Assembly: GCA_021850095.1 (NCBI GenBank)
Contig: JAJZRX010000017.1
Location: 1-51,638, forward strand
Direction: 5' to 3'
Length of the DNA stretch: 51,638 bases
Origin: Deltaproteobacteria bacterium
GTDB lineage: Bacteria > Desulfobacterota > Desulfuromonadia > Geobacterales > Pseudopelobacteraceae
The position numbers and the translations under genes were made by a program. Under the pieces are notes generated by a model. That model did no database searches. It worked only from the letters and a program-made list of their open reading frames with translations, and was not told the origin of the DNA. Each line of letters opens with the position of its first letter. Within the stretch, counting starts at the first letter, position 1. Of this stretch, positions 9,040 through 16,558 are shown piece by piece.

Positions 9040-9152
9040 TGAGCAACAGAGTAAAAACAAAGGAAAATCTTGCTGAAAAGACTTTTTGAGATTTTCCTGT
9101 CTGTTTGCTGAAACCTCCTTCAAATGTGACATATCGATTTCTCTGTTGCTCA
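9040..9152. repeat. Nested inverted repeats upstream of the ferredoxin gene
   Basis: Outer arms TGAGCAACAGAG (9040-9051) and CTCTGTTGCTCA (9141-9152) are perfect reverse complements. Inside them GGAAAATCT (9062-9070) pairs with AGATTTTCC (9089-9097). The CAGAG-containing arms resemble the CACAGAG inverted repeat at 25838-25978, so this may be a dispersed palindromic element rather than a regulatory hairpin. Confidence 0.6.
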
Positions 9153-9222
9153 ATTGCTCTGTGTTATTGAAACTGCCGTTTCTGGAAAAAATAGAAATAT
9201 TCATAAATAAAAGGAGAACACC

Positions 9223-9978
9223 ATGCTGAGAAAAATCGTGAAAATTGACCAGGAAAAATGTGACGGCTGCGGATTGTGCGTACCATCCTGCGCCGAGGGC
9301 GCTATCCAGATGATCAACGGCAAGGCGGTCCTGTCGGCCGACAACCTCTGCGACGGCTTGGGAGCCTGTCTGGGCGAATGCCCCCGGGATGCCATCACCG
9401 TTGAAGAACGCGAGGCCGATGAATTCGACGAAGCCGCGGTCGAGCGGCACCTGGCCGCCCAGGGTAAACCGGCCCCGCAGCACCAGCACGCTCCACAGCC
9501 GCCGGCAGCCGCGCAGTATCAGCACAGCGGCGGAGGCTGCCCCGGTTCGCGGGCGATGAGCTTCGCCCGCCCCCAGGAGCCGGCCGCCACTGAACCGGGC
9601 GCCAGCCGCCAGAGCCAGCTGGCCCAGTGGCCGGTGCAGCTGCACCTGGTTTCGACGACAGCGCCCTATTTCCAGGATGCCGACCTGCTGATCACCGCCG
9701 ACTGCGTGCCGGTGGCCTACGCCGGCTACCACGAGGATTTCCTGAAGGGCAAGGCGGTTGTGATGGGCTGCCCCAAGCTGGACGACAACAATTTTTACAC
9801 CCAGAAACTGACCGAACTGTTCAGCAAATCGGATGTTAAGAGCATCACGGTCTTGAAGATGGAAGTGCCCTGCTGCGGCGGCATCGCGCTGGCCGCCCGC
9901 CAGGCGCTGGCCGCCAGCGGCAAGCAGATCCCTTACAAGGAAGTGACAATCGGTATCAAGGGCGAGATCAAGGGCTGA
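9223..9978 (+). CDS. Two-[4Fe-4S] ferredoxin-domain protein
   Basis: 251 residues. The N-terminal 65 residues form a bacterial ferredoxin with 'CDGCGLCVPSC' and 'CDGLGACLGECP' clusters. A linker of about residues 75-130 is rich in Ala, Pro, Gln and His and has its own 'GGGCPGS' piece. The C-terminal part (about 135-251) holds 'GCPKLDD' and 'PCCGGIALAARQAL', which could carry another metal or redox site. This kind of protein is often near hcp and nitrosative-stress genes in Geobacter-like genomes; here it lies next to the YgbA-type gene. Its 3' end is duplicated at 12568-12742. Electron partner unknown. Confidence 0.85.
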   Translation: MLRKIVKIDQEKCDGCGLCVPSCAEGAIQMINGKAVLSADNLCDGLGACLGECPRDAITVEEREADEFDEAAVERHLAAQGKPAPQHQHAPQPPAAAQYQHSGGGCPGSRAMSFARPQEPAATEPGASRQSQLAQWPVQLHLVSTTAPYFQDADLLITADCVPVAYAGYHEDFLKGKAVVMGCPKLDDNNFYTQKLTELFSKSDVKSITVLKMEVPCCGGIALAARQALAASGKQIPYKEVTIGIKGEIKG

Positions 9979-10021
9979 ACCTCCGATAGCTCGCTATAAA
10001 AGCAACTCCGGGTTTCACCAT

Positions 10022-10066
10022 CACCCCGCTTCCGCATTCCGTGCGGTGGCGGGGTGTTTTGTTTTT
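10022..10066 (+). terminator. Terminator of the ferredoxin gene, copy A
   Basis: Stem CACCCCGC (10022-10029) with GCGGGGTG (10049-10056), an inner CCGCA/TGCGG pairing and then TTTTGTTTTT. The same structure recurs at 12786-12830. Confidence 0.9.
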
Positions 10067-10165
10067 AATACCAGCCTCCGAAAGCAGCCGAACTCTTCGT
10101 GACAACCCAACAACATTAGAATTATTGCAGTTTGCAATGGGTCACGCTACGGACATTTGCAGATT

Positions 10166-10246
10166 CTCACCGAAAAGGCACAGCACGGGCAACCGTGTGT
10201 CGCAAAGCTACCATCCCGTCGCAGGGTAGATGGGTTATCGAAGTGA
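10166..10246 (+). promoter_or_regulatory. GEMM-I-like (cyclic dinucleotide) riboswitch, copy 1
   Basis: Reads GGCACAG, a hairpin CACGG-GCAA-CCGTG (10184-10197) with a GNRA tetraloop, then GTCGCAAAGCTACC (core CGCAAAGC at 10201-10208), and a 3' part GGGTAGATGGGTTATCGAA. This order (GGCAnAG, GNAA-capped hairpin, CGCAAA[G/A]C, GGTAG..GGGTT.nCGA) is that of cyclic-di-GMP-I/GEMM RNAs. The P2 arm is short. Some Geobacter members of this class sense 3',3'-cGAMP; I cannot tell the ligand here. Confidence 0.7.
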
Positions 10247-10309
10247 AGTTCTGGATGCCATTTGACAAGCTTTAACGGCTGTTGAATTAATAAACCAGGA
10301 GGAAGTAGC

Positions 10310-12415
10310 ATGATGAAATATTTACGATTATTAATTTTGTGGCTGGCTTTGACTCTGCTCCTTTCAGCATGCGGTGGTAGTTCAAACTCCACCTCAACGT
10401 CCAACAGCAGTTTCAACATTGTGGGTGGGGCAATTCAAGCCAAGCCACTCTCCCTCTCGCAGATAGTTTCCACATTTTCCGGACCATTACCAAGCTTGGA
10501 CGGCATGGGCAATGAAGCTGCATTTTTCAATCCGCAAGGAGTTACAACTGACGGTGTCAATCTCTTCGTTGTTGACTCTGGCAATGAAACAATACGTAAA
10601 GTAACAATTGCAACGGGCGTTGTTACGACTTTTGCAGGTAATAAAAGTAGCAGAGGAGCGGCTGATGGTACAGGTACAACGGCCAGATTCTCTGGTCCTT
10701 CAAGCATCACAACAGATGGCATAAACCTTTACATAACTGACTCCGGCAACCATACGATCCGTAAGATTGAGATTACCACTGGTATAGTGACAACTTTGGC
10801 AGGAAGTGCGGGTAACGAAGGCACGGTAGACGGTATTGGAACTGCGGCTAGATTTAGTCTTCCAACAGGTATAACAACTGACGGAACGAACCTGTATGTG
10901 GCTGACTCCGGCAATTGTACCGTCCGCAAGGTGGTGATCGCCACGGGTGCTGTGACGACTCTGGCCGGGAGTGTAGGGAATTCTGGTTCGTCAGACGGCA
11001 CAGGTGTTGTGGCGAGGTTTTCCTATCCGCAAGGAATTACTACAGATGGAACGAGCCTTTTTGTGACTGACACAAATAATCACACTATCCGTAAAGTGTT
11101 AATCTCAAACGGGAGTGTGACGACATTAGCTGGCAGTGCAGGGAGCAGTGGCACAACAGATGGCACGGGCGCAGCCGCCAGATTTTTCTATCCCAAAGGA
11201 CTCATAACAGATGGAACCAACCTTTTCTTGGCTGATACCAGTAACCAAACGATTCGTAAAGTTGTAATCAATACAGGGGTTGTAACAACTTTGGCAGGAG
11301 ATGCAGGTTTTTTTGGATCAACTGATGGCACGGGAACAGTGGCTAAATTTAACGGTCCAGCAGGTATTACACTATCTGGCGGAAATCTTTTTGTAACAGA
11401 CTCCGGTCAGGGAAAAATTCGTAAGATTGTTGTTGCTTCAGGTGTTGTGACAACCCTTGCCGGGAACCCGGTCAATGGTAATGCAGACGGCACAGGTGCT
11501 GCGGCGAGATTTAGCTCTCCATTGGGAATAACGACAGATGGCGTCAGTCTTTTCATAGCTGATGCTAGGAATGATACAATCCGCAGGATTGACATATCGA
11601 CCGGTATGGTGACGACGCTGGCAGGAAGTGGAAGTGCTGGAGCCACCGACGGCACCGGGGTATCGGCACGCTTTAATTGGCCTCACGGAATAACAAATGA
11701 TGGCAAGAACCTCTATGTTGCGGATCAAGGCAACAGCACCATACGAAAAGTGGAGATATCAACGGGGGCAGTAACAACACTGGCCGGCAGCCCTGGAATC
11801 ACAGGTTCGATTGACGGGACAGGGACAGCAGCAAGATTTAACCGGCCTTCAGGTATTACTACCGACGGCACCAACCTCTATGTTGCCGATTTACAAAACG
11901 CAGTTATTCGGAAAGTTGTTGTTGCAACCGGCGATGTGTCCACACTTGCCGGAACCGCAGGACTTTTGGGATGGTCTGACGGCACAGGTACAGCGGCAAG
12001 TTTTTGGGGGCCATCAGGCATCACAACGGATGGGACGAACCTTTATGTCACTGACGACGGCAATCACTTGATACGCAAAGTGGTCATTGCGACCGGCGTG
12101 GTGACAACCTTTGCTGGAATCAGGGGCTTAGCGGGTTCTGCCGACGGAACGGGAACAGCAGCGACGTTCTCTACTCCACGAGGCATTACCACAGACGGCA
12201 AGCACCTCTATGTTGCTGACTTTGGAGACACCATCAGAAAAATCGTCATCGCGACTAGTGAAGTGACCACTGTTGCAGGAAGTGCTGGAAACTCTGGTTT
12301 CATTGATGGTACAAGCAACGTGGCAAGATTCAGCAATCCAGAAGGGATTACTACTGACGGTGTGAGTCTCTTCGTAACCGACGGAGACAACGATAGTATT
12401 CGAAAAATCAGATAG
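10310..12415 (+). CDS. NHL-repeat beta-propeller lipoprotein with twelve repeats
   Basis: 701 residues. A lipoprotein signal peptide ends in the lipobox 'LLSAC' at residues 17-21, so the protein is lipid-anchored and exported. After a short Ser/Asn-rich spacer come twelve tandem repeats of 53-55 residues with the consensus VTTLAG..G..DGTG.AARF..P.GITTDG.NLYV.D..N.TIRKV.I.TG, i.e. NHL-type propeller blades. Twelve blades fit two six-bladed propellers. The downstream paralog has exactly six. The ligand is unknown; NHL propellers often bind protein, carbohydrate or RNA. A GEMM-like riboswitch lies in the leader, which suggests control by a cyclic dinucleotide. Confidence 0.9.
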   Translation: MMKYLRLLILWLALTLLLSACGGSSNSTSTSNSSFNIVGGAIQAKPLSLSQIVSTFSGPLPSLDGMGNEAAFFNPQGVTTDGVNLFVVDSGNETIRKVTIATGVVTTFAGNKSSRGAADGTGTTARFSGPSSITTDGINLYITDSGNHTIRKIEITTGIVTTLAGSAGNEGTVDGIGTAARFSLPTGITTDGTNLYVADSGNCTVRKVVIATGAVTTLAGSVGNSGSSDGTGVVARFSYPQGITTDGTSLFVTDTNNHTIRKVLISNGSVTTLAGSAGSSGTTDGTGAAARFFYPKGLITDGTNLFLADTSNQTIRKVVINTGVVTTLAGDAGFFGSTDGTGTVAKFNGPAGITLSGGNLFVTDSGQGKIRKIVVASGVVTTLAGNPVNGNADGTGAAARFSSPLGITTDGVSLFIADARNDTIRRIDISTGMVTTLAGSGSAGATDGTGVSARFNWPHGITNDGKNLYVADQGNSTIRKVEISTGAVTTLAGSPGITGSIDGTGTAARFNRPSGITTDGTNLYVADLQNAVIRKVVVATGDVSTLAGTAGLLGWSDGTGTAASFWGPSGITTDGTNLYVTDDGNHLIRKVVIATGVVTTFAGIRGLAGSADGTGTAATFSTPRGITTDGKHLYVADFGDTIRKIVIATSEVTTVAGSAGNSGFIDGTSNVARFSNPEGITTDGVSLFVTDGDNDSIRKIR

Positions 12416-12480
12416 ATTATAAACAGGATGTAGGAGACATCTCTCCATTCTCCATTTTTAATAGCAGAAGAGATGAAAAT

Positions 12481-12526
12481 GGGTCAAGCCTCCAAATTTT
12501 AAATTTGAATCTTGGAGACTTGACCC
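12481..12526. repeat. Long imperfect hairpin after the first NHL gene
   Basis: GGGTCAAGCCTCCAA (12481-12495) and TTGGAGACTTGACCC (12512-12526) pair over 14 of 15 positions around an AT-rich loop. It may be a REP-like dispersed palindrome or a terminator remnant; the tail is only TTAT. Confidence 0.7.
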
Positions 12527-12580
12527 TTATGCCCTTGGTGACCCTTATGCCCTTGGAAACTGACCGAGAAACTGACCGAG
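12521..12580 (+). repeat. Two adjacent micro-duplications at the duplication joint
   Basis: TGACCCTTATGCCCTTGG occurs twice back to back (12521-12538, 12539-12556), directly followed by AAACTGACCGAG twice (12557-12568, 12569-12580). The second pair is at the exact edge of the duplicated ferredoxin fragment, so this is likely the scar of the joining event. Confidence 0.85.
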
Positions 12581-12742
12581 CTGTTCAGCAAATCGGACGT
12601 TAAAAGCATCACGGTCTTGAAGATGGAAGTGCCCTGCTGCGGCGGCATCGCGGTGGCAGCCCGCCATGCGCTGGCCGCCAGCGGCAAGCAGATTCCCTAC
12701 AAGGAAGTCACGATCGGGATCAAGGGCGAGATCAAGAGGTAA
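12568..12742 (+). pseudogene. 3' fragment of the ferredoxin-domain gene
   Basis: Encodes the last ~55 codons of the 9223-9978 protein in the same frame, including 'EVPCCGGIAVAARHALAAS', with several substitutions and a TAA stop at 12740-12742. There is no start, ferredoxin domain or promoter. It is a leftover of the tandem duplication and is not expected to be expressed as a protein. Confidence 0.92.
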
Positions 12743-12785
12743 ACCTCCGATAGCTCGCTAAAAAAGCAACACCGGGTTTCACCAT

Positions 12786-12830
12786 TACCCCGCTTCCGCA
12801 TTCCATGCGGTGGCGGGGTGTTTTGTTTTT
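12786..12830 (+). terminator. Duplicated terminator, copy B
   Basis: Same stem-loop as at 10022-10066 (TACCCCGC pairing with GCGGGGTG, then TTTTGTTTTT), with one G-T wobble at the base of the stem. Confidence 0.8.
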
Positions 12831-12990
12831 GTAACTGTTCAGCTCAACTCAGGAGCGCAGGCATCTTGCCTGCGTTTCGAGCAAGTTTTTGCTCGAATAG
12901 ATGGTTATTGTGCAAAAACGATGCAAGCGATAAATCCCGCTTGCAAGGCGGGCAGGATGCCCACCCTCCCTGGTAATGCTGTACAGTTAC
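12831..12990. mobile_element. 160-base IS66-type MITE with 8-base target duplication
   Basis: Ends are GTAACTGTTCAGC (12831-12843) and GCTGTACAGTTAC (12978-12990), inverted over 12 of 13 bases. Both sides are flanked by TTGTTTTT (12823-12830 and 12991-12998), and copy A of the duplication has only one such site, which shows the empty target. Ends starting GTAA and 8-base duplications are typical of the IS66 family. It codes for no protein. Inside are three hairpins: GCAGGCA/TTGCCTGC, TCGAGCAA/TTGCTCGA and GCAAGC/GCTTGC. Non-autonomous; a transposase elsewhere in the genome would be needed. Confidence 0.85.
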
Positions 12991-12998
12991 TTGTTTTT

Positions 12999-13390
12999 AA
13001 AACCCGGCGTCCGAAAGCAGCCTACCTCTTCGCGACAGACCAATAACATTAGAATTATTGCAGTTTGCAATGGGCCATGCTACGGACGTTTGCAAATTCT
13101 CACCGAAAAGTCACAGTACGGGCAACCGTGTTTCGCAAAACTAGCATTTCGTCGTGGGGTATAGGGGTTGCCGAAGTGAAACAGTTCTGCATAACATTTG
13201 ACAAGCTATAACGGCTGCTCACCCGGCATCTGTACCAGCGGGCGGCCGTTGTGGTTTGCATCTTGGTTTATAAGTCGGTCGTGATTGAATGTATTGCTGA
13301 AAACCAGGGTGAGCGCTTGTTGTCAGGATAAATGTTCTATTTGGGGGGCTCAATAAGGAGCTGGACATTGAATACTAATTTGGAGGGATC
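12999..13390 (+). other. Leader of the second NHL lipoprotein gene
   Basis: Noncoding. Holds the second riboswitch copy (13098-13178), then about 210 bases unlike copy A. A ribosome site (TTTGGAGGGATC) precedes the ATG at 13391. No terminator hairpin was found. Confidence 0.6.
13098..13178 (+). promoter_or_regulatory. GEMM-I-like riboswitch, copy 2 (diverged)
   Basis: Homologous to 10166-10246: GTCACAG, hairpin TACGG-GCAA-CCGTG (13117-13130), CGCAAAAC (13134-13141) and GGGGTTGCCGAA at the 3' end. The CGCAAAGC-to-CGCAAAAC change is also seen in clostridial members of the class. The closing P1 pairs of copy 1 and copy 2 each carry a different single mismatch relative to GGCA/TGCC. Confidence 0.6.
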
Positions 13391-14503
13391 ATGAATTGTT
13401 TTAAAGAGATTTTCAGTACTTTGGCTTTACTTGCTTGTATTATTACTGCGGGTTGTGGCAACAGCAATGTTGCCAATTCGGATATGACAACACAAACTCA
13501 AATGGGAGGAGCTATTCAGGGAAAAGAACTTGCTCTGACTGGATCAGTAACCACGTTCACAGGTTCACCCATAGCGGAATTAGGCTTTGATGATGGAGTA
13601 GGACTCACTGCGAAATTTGCATCACCTTACGATATAACAACTGACGGAACAAACCTATATGTAGCCGATGCGATTAACAAAACCATTAGAAAGATTGTTA
13701 TTTCCACTGGTGCCGTCACCACTCTCGCTGGGACAGCAGGTGTTTGGGGTCTTACTGATGGTGTCGGATCGGCCGCTTCCTTTAATGATACCCGTGGCAT
13801 TACCACCGATGGCAAAAATCTTTATGTCACTGATACCGGGTTGATCAGAAAAATCGAAATCGCCACAGGAACTGTAACAACATTGGCTGGAAGTACTGGC
13901 GGATCTACCGACGGAATTGGAACTGCCGCACAATTCAGCACTTATATTGGTGGTATTACCACTGATGGTACAAACTTATATGTTGCTGATAGCAGTAATG
14001 CCACTATTCGCAAGGTTATTATTTCAACTGGCGAAGTTACCACATTTGCAGGTACCGCTGGAATTTGGTGGCAAACAACTGATGCTATCGGAACAGCGGC
14101 AAGGTTTCAAGGTCCAGAGGGTATAACTACTGACGGAAAAAATCTTTATGTTGCAGATATAAATAATACTATTCGTAAGATCGTAATTTCTAGCAGGGAG
14201 GTAACAACTCTTGCAGGCACACCCGCCCAATATGCAGATAGTAATGGACGAATTATAGGAATGAGAGGGATTACAACAGATGGAGCAAACCTCTATGTGA
14301 CGAGTACCAATACCCATACGATCCAAAAACTGGTTCTTTCCACAGGTGTAATGACAACACTTGTCGGCTCACAAGGGAATTTAGGTTTTGTCGACGGTAA
14401 CGGAACCGGTACAAAATTCAATTATCCTATTGGCATTACAACTGACGGAACCAATCTTTTTGTAGTAGATTCAAGTAACAATTCTATTCGTAAAATATTT
14501 TAA
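13391..14503 (+). CDS. NHL-repeat beta-propeller lipoprotein with six repeats
   Basis: 370 residues. Signal peptide with lipobox-like 'ITAGC' near residues 18-22, then six NHL repeats of 50-56 residues with the same consensus as the upstream gene (VTT.AG....TDG.G.AA.F....GITTDG.NLYV.D..N.TIRK). Six blades would close one propeller. Repeat 5 is eroded ('YADSNGRIIGMRGITTDG'). Codon use is more AT-rich than in the flanking housekeeping genes. It is the downstream member of the tandem duplication; the 12-repeat and 6-repeat forms suggest gain or loss of a whole propeller. Confidence 0.88.
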   Translation: MNCFKEIFSTLALLACIITAGCGNSNVANSDMTTQTQMGGAIQGKELALTGSVTTFTGSPIAELGFDDGVGLTAKFASPYDITTDGTNLYVADAINKTIRKIVISTGAVTTLAGTAGVWGLTDGVGSAASFNDTRGITTDGKNLYVTDTGLIRKIEIATGTVTTLAGSTGGSTDGIGTAAQFSTYIGGITTDGTNLYVADSSNATIRKVIISTGEVTTFAGTAGIWWQTTDAIGTAARFQGPEGITTDGKNLYVADINNTIRKIVISSREVTTLAGTPAQYADSNGRIIGMRGITTDGANLYVTSTNTHTIQKLVLSTGVMTTLVGSQGNLGFVDGNGTGTKFNYPIGITTDGTNLFVVDSSNNSIRKIF

Positions 14504-14505
14504 AC

Positions 14506-14569
14506 GCCCAACAAGGCGGCGGCAGACGGTCTTCGCTACGCTTCACCGCTGCACCCGCTACCGTTGATC
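14506..14569. other. attC-like imperfect palindrome after the second NHL gene
   Basis: Starts with GCCCAAC (14506-14512), fitting an integron R'' box, and ends with GTTGATC (14563-14569), which agrees with an R' box only in GTTG. The GC-rich stretch between can fold imperfectly. No integrase is in the window. Confidence 0.25.
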
Positions 14570-14596
14570 CCTCAACAACCATCAATCAAGGACAGC

Positions 14597-15196
14597 ATGT
14601 ACCCTGAATCTGACGATTTAAACGATTATCTGGCTTCCGACGCAATTGTTGACTGGCAGACCCCGGCGGTCCGGCAGAAGGCGCTGGAACTTGCCGGGGC
14701 ATTACCGGATGAAGTTGACAAAGCTCGCTGTCTGTACGAATGGGTCAGAGATTCCATTTCCCACTCCAATGATACCGGGCTTGATATCGTGACCTGCACG
14801 GCGAGCGAAGTGCTTCAGCACGGCACCGGGATCTGCTTTGCAAAAAGCCACCTTTTGGCTGCCCTGCTCAGGGCGGTCACTATCCCGGCCGGTTTCTGCT
14901 ACCAGGTTTTACGCCGGGATCCCCCAATTGATAACGAGCCGGTTTTGCATGGCTTTAATGCGATCTACCTCGCAACCCTCGACAGATGGATTCGGGTTGA
15001 TGCGCGGGGCAACACCAACGGGATCAATGCCCAGTTCAGCCTGAAGAAAGAGCGTCTGGCCTTTGCCATGGACCCTTCGGCCGACGAATTTATCTACGAA
15101 GCGATTTTTGCGGCACCGGTTGACAGTGTGGTCAACAGGTTGAAGATGTACACGACCAGAAGCGAATTGTGGCTCGATCTGCCCCAATCCCTGTAA
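14597..15196 (+). CDS. Transglutaminase-like (cysteine protease fold) protein
   Basis: 199 residues from the ATG at 14597, which has AAGGA just upstream; a TTG at 14564 would add 11 residues without a ribosome site. The transglutaminase-like core (PF01841) is seen as 'YEWVRDSISHS', the catalytic cysteine in 'GTGICFAKSHLLAALLRA' (about residue 80), the histidine in 'LHGFNAIYL' and the aspartate in 'WIRVDARGN'. No signal peptide, so cytoplasmic. The function of bacterial members is usually peptide or amide hydrolysis; substrate unknown. Convergent with the PPOX gene. Confidence 0.87.
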   Translation: MYPESDDLNDYLASDAIVDWQTPAVRQKALELAGALPDEVDKARCLYEWVRDSISHSNDTGLDIVTCTASEVLQHGTGICFAKSHLLAALLRAVTIPAGFCYQVLRRDPPIDNEPVLHGFNAIYLATLDRWIRVDARGNTNGINAQFSLKKERLAFAMDPSADEFIYEAIFAAPVDSVVNRLKMYTTRSELWLDLPQSL

Positions 15197-15209
15197 AGCA
15201 CTTCTCAAA

Positions 15210-15581
15210 CTACCACGTCTGGGTAATGGAATCGGGTGTTACCGCCACGGTGGCGCGCAGCCACTCGAATTTCGACTTCAGCAGATCGAAATCCGGGCCG
15301 GACGTTATAAAGGCGGCTTTGCCTTTGATCAGAAAACCGGCGCCCGGTCCGTGCAAGCCATGCACTTTGCTGCTTCCCAGGGTGATCAGCACCTCAGGGT
15401 TGAAGGAAATGTTGGCCTCGGTGCGATGCATGTAACCGGCGGGGATCAGCAGGCGGCCATCGGCGGAAATCCGGATGTAGCTGTTCCAGGTGTTGACCAT
15501 GTGCGGCCCGTCCTGGCCCAACGTGGCGATGGCAACCACGCCATCCTGTTTAAGTACCTCCAGCAGTTTTTCGGTAATCAT
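15210..15581 (-). CDS. Pyridoxamine 5'-phosphate oxidase family protein
   Basis: 123 residues with the FMN-binding split-barrel fold: 'VVAIATLGQDGPHMVNTWNSYI' at the N-terminus (split: VVAIATLGQDG, PHMVNTWNSYI), 'LLIPAGYMHRTEANI' and 'GFLIKGKAAF'. Small stand-alone members are flavin- or heme-binding reductases of unknown substrate, not true PdxH. Its ATG overlaps the stop of the MutY-like gene by four bases, so the two are translated together. Confidence 0.85.
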   Translation of the reverse strand: MITEKLLEVLKQDGVVAIATLGQDGPHMVNTWNSYIRISADGRLLIPAGYMHRTEANISFNPEVLITLGSSKVHGLHGPGAGFLIKGKAAFITSGPDFDLLKSKFEWLRATVAVTPDSITQTW

Positions 15582-16513
15582 CGGTATTTTCTCCTGTTAT
15601 GTGATGCTATTAGAGGTGTTGTTACTTCCGTCCGGTTGTTTTGTGCCTCTCCTGCAATACCATACCCCAAACTTGTTTTTTGCAGAAATCCTTCCTGACT
15701 CATTGCTTCCAGATTGCGTTCCACCGCCAGCAGATCCGAATCCAGTTGCCCGGCCAGGGCTTCGGCCGACATCCCCGCCTGGGCCATGATCGCCCGCAAG
15801 ATCCGACTGCGCAGCTGGCGGTTGGAACCTTTGAAGGGGGACTGCCGGGTATGATGGGCACTGCGGCGGCCCGGATTGTGGCGGCCGCGCTTGAGCATGA
15901 CACCGTAATCCATCAGCGCATAGTACCACTCGCGCGGATTGTCATGATCAATGGTCTGCTCCACCAGCGGCATGATTTCGCGGTCGGACACCTGGTCTCG
16001 TCCGGGGAAGAAGGTGTGGATGAATACGGTGCGGATATTGGTCTCGATGAACGGTTCGACAACGCCAAAGGCAAAGAGTGCCACGGCCCGGGCCGTGTAG
16101 TGCCCAATGCCGGGCAGGGATTCCAGCTCGGCGGCCGTTGCCGGAAAGCGGCCGTCACAGCGGATCATGATTTCAACAGCGCAGTTTTTCAGCGCAATTG
16201 CGCGCCGGTTGTACCCCAATCCCTGCCAGACCCGCAGCACATCCGCCAGGGGGGCGGCCGCCAAGGCGGCCAGGGTGGGAAACTCACCCAGAAACTCGGC
16301 ATATTTGGACAGAACCCGTTCCACCTGGGTCTGCTGCAGCATGATCTCGGACAACAGAATCCGGTAGGGGTCGCGGGTATCTCGCCACGGCATGGGGCGG
16401 GCTGCGGCCTGGTAGTGGGAGCGGATCAGCTGCTGAAACGCCCTGACGCCGGCAGCATCCAGCAGGCCGTCAGGCAGAAGGGAACAGCGATCGGGAACGG
16501 CTGGTTGGTGCAT
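15578..16513 (-). CDS. MutY/Nth-like HhH-GPD DNA glycosylase without Fe-S ligands
   Basis: 311 residues. The HhH-GPD domain is clear: 'LLSEIMLQQTQV' with E56 (equivalent to E37 of E. coli MutY), and the helix-hairpin-helix 'LPGIGHYTA' at 133-141. Two oddities: the residue equivalent to the catalytic Asp is Glu157 ('FIETNIRTV'), and the four cysteines of the MutY [4Fe-4S] loop are absent, replaced by a basic stretch ('KRGRHNPGRRSAHHTRQSP'). A winged-helix-like tail (about 230-285) follows. It probably removes a damaged or mispaired base, but true A/G activity is uncertain. Confidence 0.82.
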   Translation of the reverse strand: MHQPAVPDRCSLLPDGLLDAAGVRAFQQLIRSHYQAAARPMPWRDTRDPYRILLSEIMLQQTQVERVLSKYAEFLGEFPTLAALAAAPLADVLRVWQGLGYNRRAIALKNCAVEIMIRCDGRFPATAAELESLPGIGHYTARAVALFAFGVVEPFIETNIRTVFIHTFFPGRDQVSDREIMPLVEQTIDHDNPREWYYALMDYGVMLKRGRHNPGRRSAHHTRQSPFKGSNRQLRSRILRAIMAQAGMSAEALAGQLDSDLLAVERNLEAMSQEGFLQKTSLGYGIAGEAQNNRTEVTTPLIASHNRRKYR

Positions 16514-16558
16514 CAGGTGCCTTGCTTCAGCGGGGATGTTTTCATAACAGAATAAATT

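Larger units (their letters stand above)
9804..10281 (+). repeat. Tandem duplication, copy A (ferredoxin 3' end, terminator, riboswitch leader)
   Basis: This 478-base stretch matches 12568-13217 closely from the ferredoxin codons through the terminator, the leader and the 'caagct-taacggctg' segment, if the 168 bases of MITE plus target duplication are removed from the second copy. It shows that ferredoxin end plus NHL gene were duplicated as a block. Confidence 0.9.
9979..10309 (+). other. Intergenic leader of the first NHL lipoprotein gene
   Basis: No protein gene. Holds the ferredoxin terminator (10022-10066) and a GEMM-like riboswitch (10166-10246), then a ribosome site (AGGAGGAAGTAGC) before the ATG at 10310. 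There is no U-tract hairpin between riboswitch and start codon, so control, if any, would be at translation or by another structure. Confidence 0.7.
12568..13217 (+). repeat. Tandem duplication, copy B
   Basis: Counterpart of 9804-10281. It contains the ferredoxin fragment, the terminator, an inserted MITE (12831-12990 plus the 8-base duplication) and the second riboswitch. After about 13217 the leader no longer matches copy A. Confidence 0.9.

Noticed and set aside
10435-12448. Repeated minus-strand frames and regular repeats suggesting a CRISPR or tandem array
   Set aside because: The period (about 165 bases) is that of the NHL protein repeats; units are diverged at DNA level and coding.
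12810-13046. 78-codon plus frame across the MITE
   Set aside because: It runs through terminator, inverted repeats and target duplication; not a gene.
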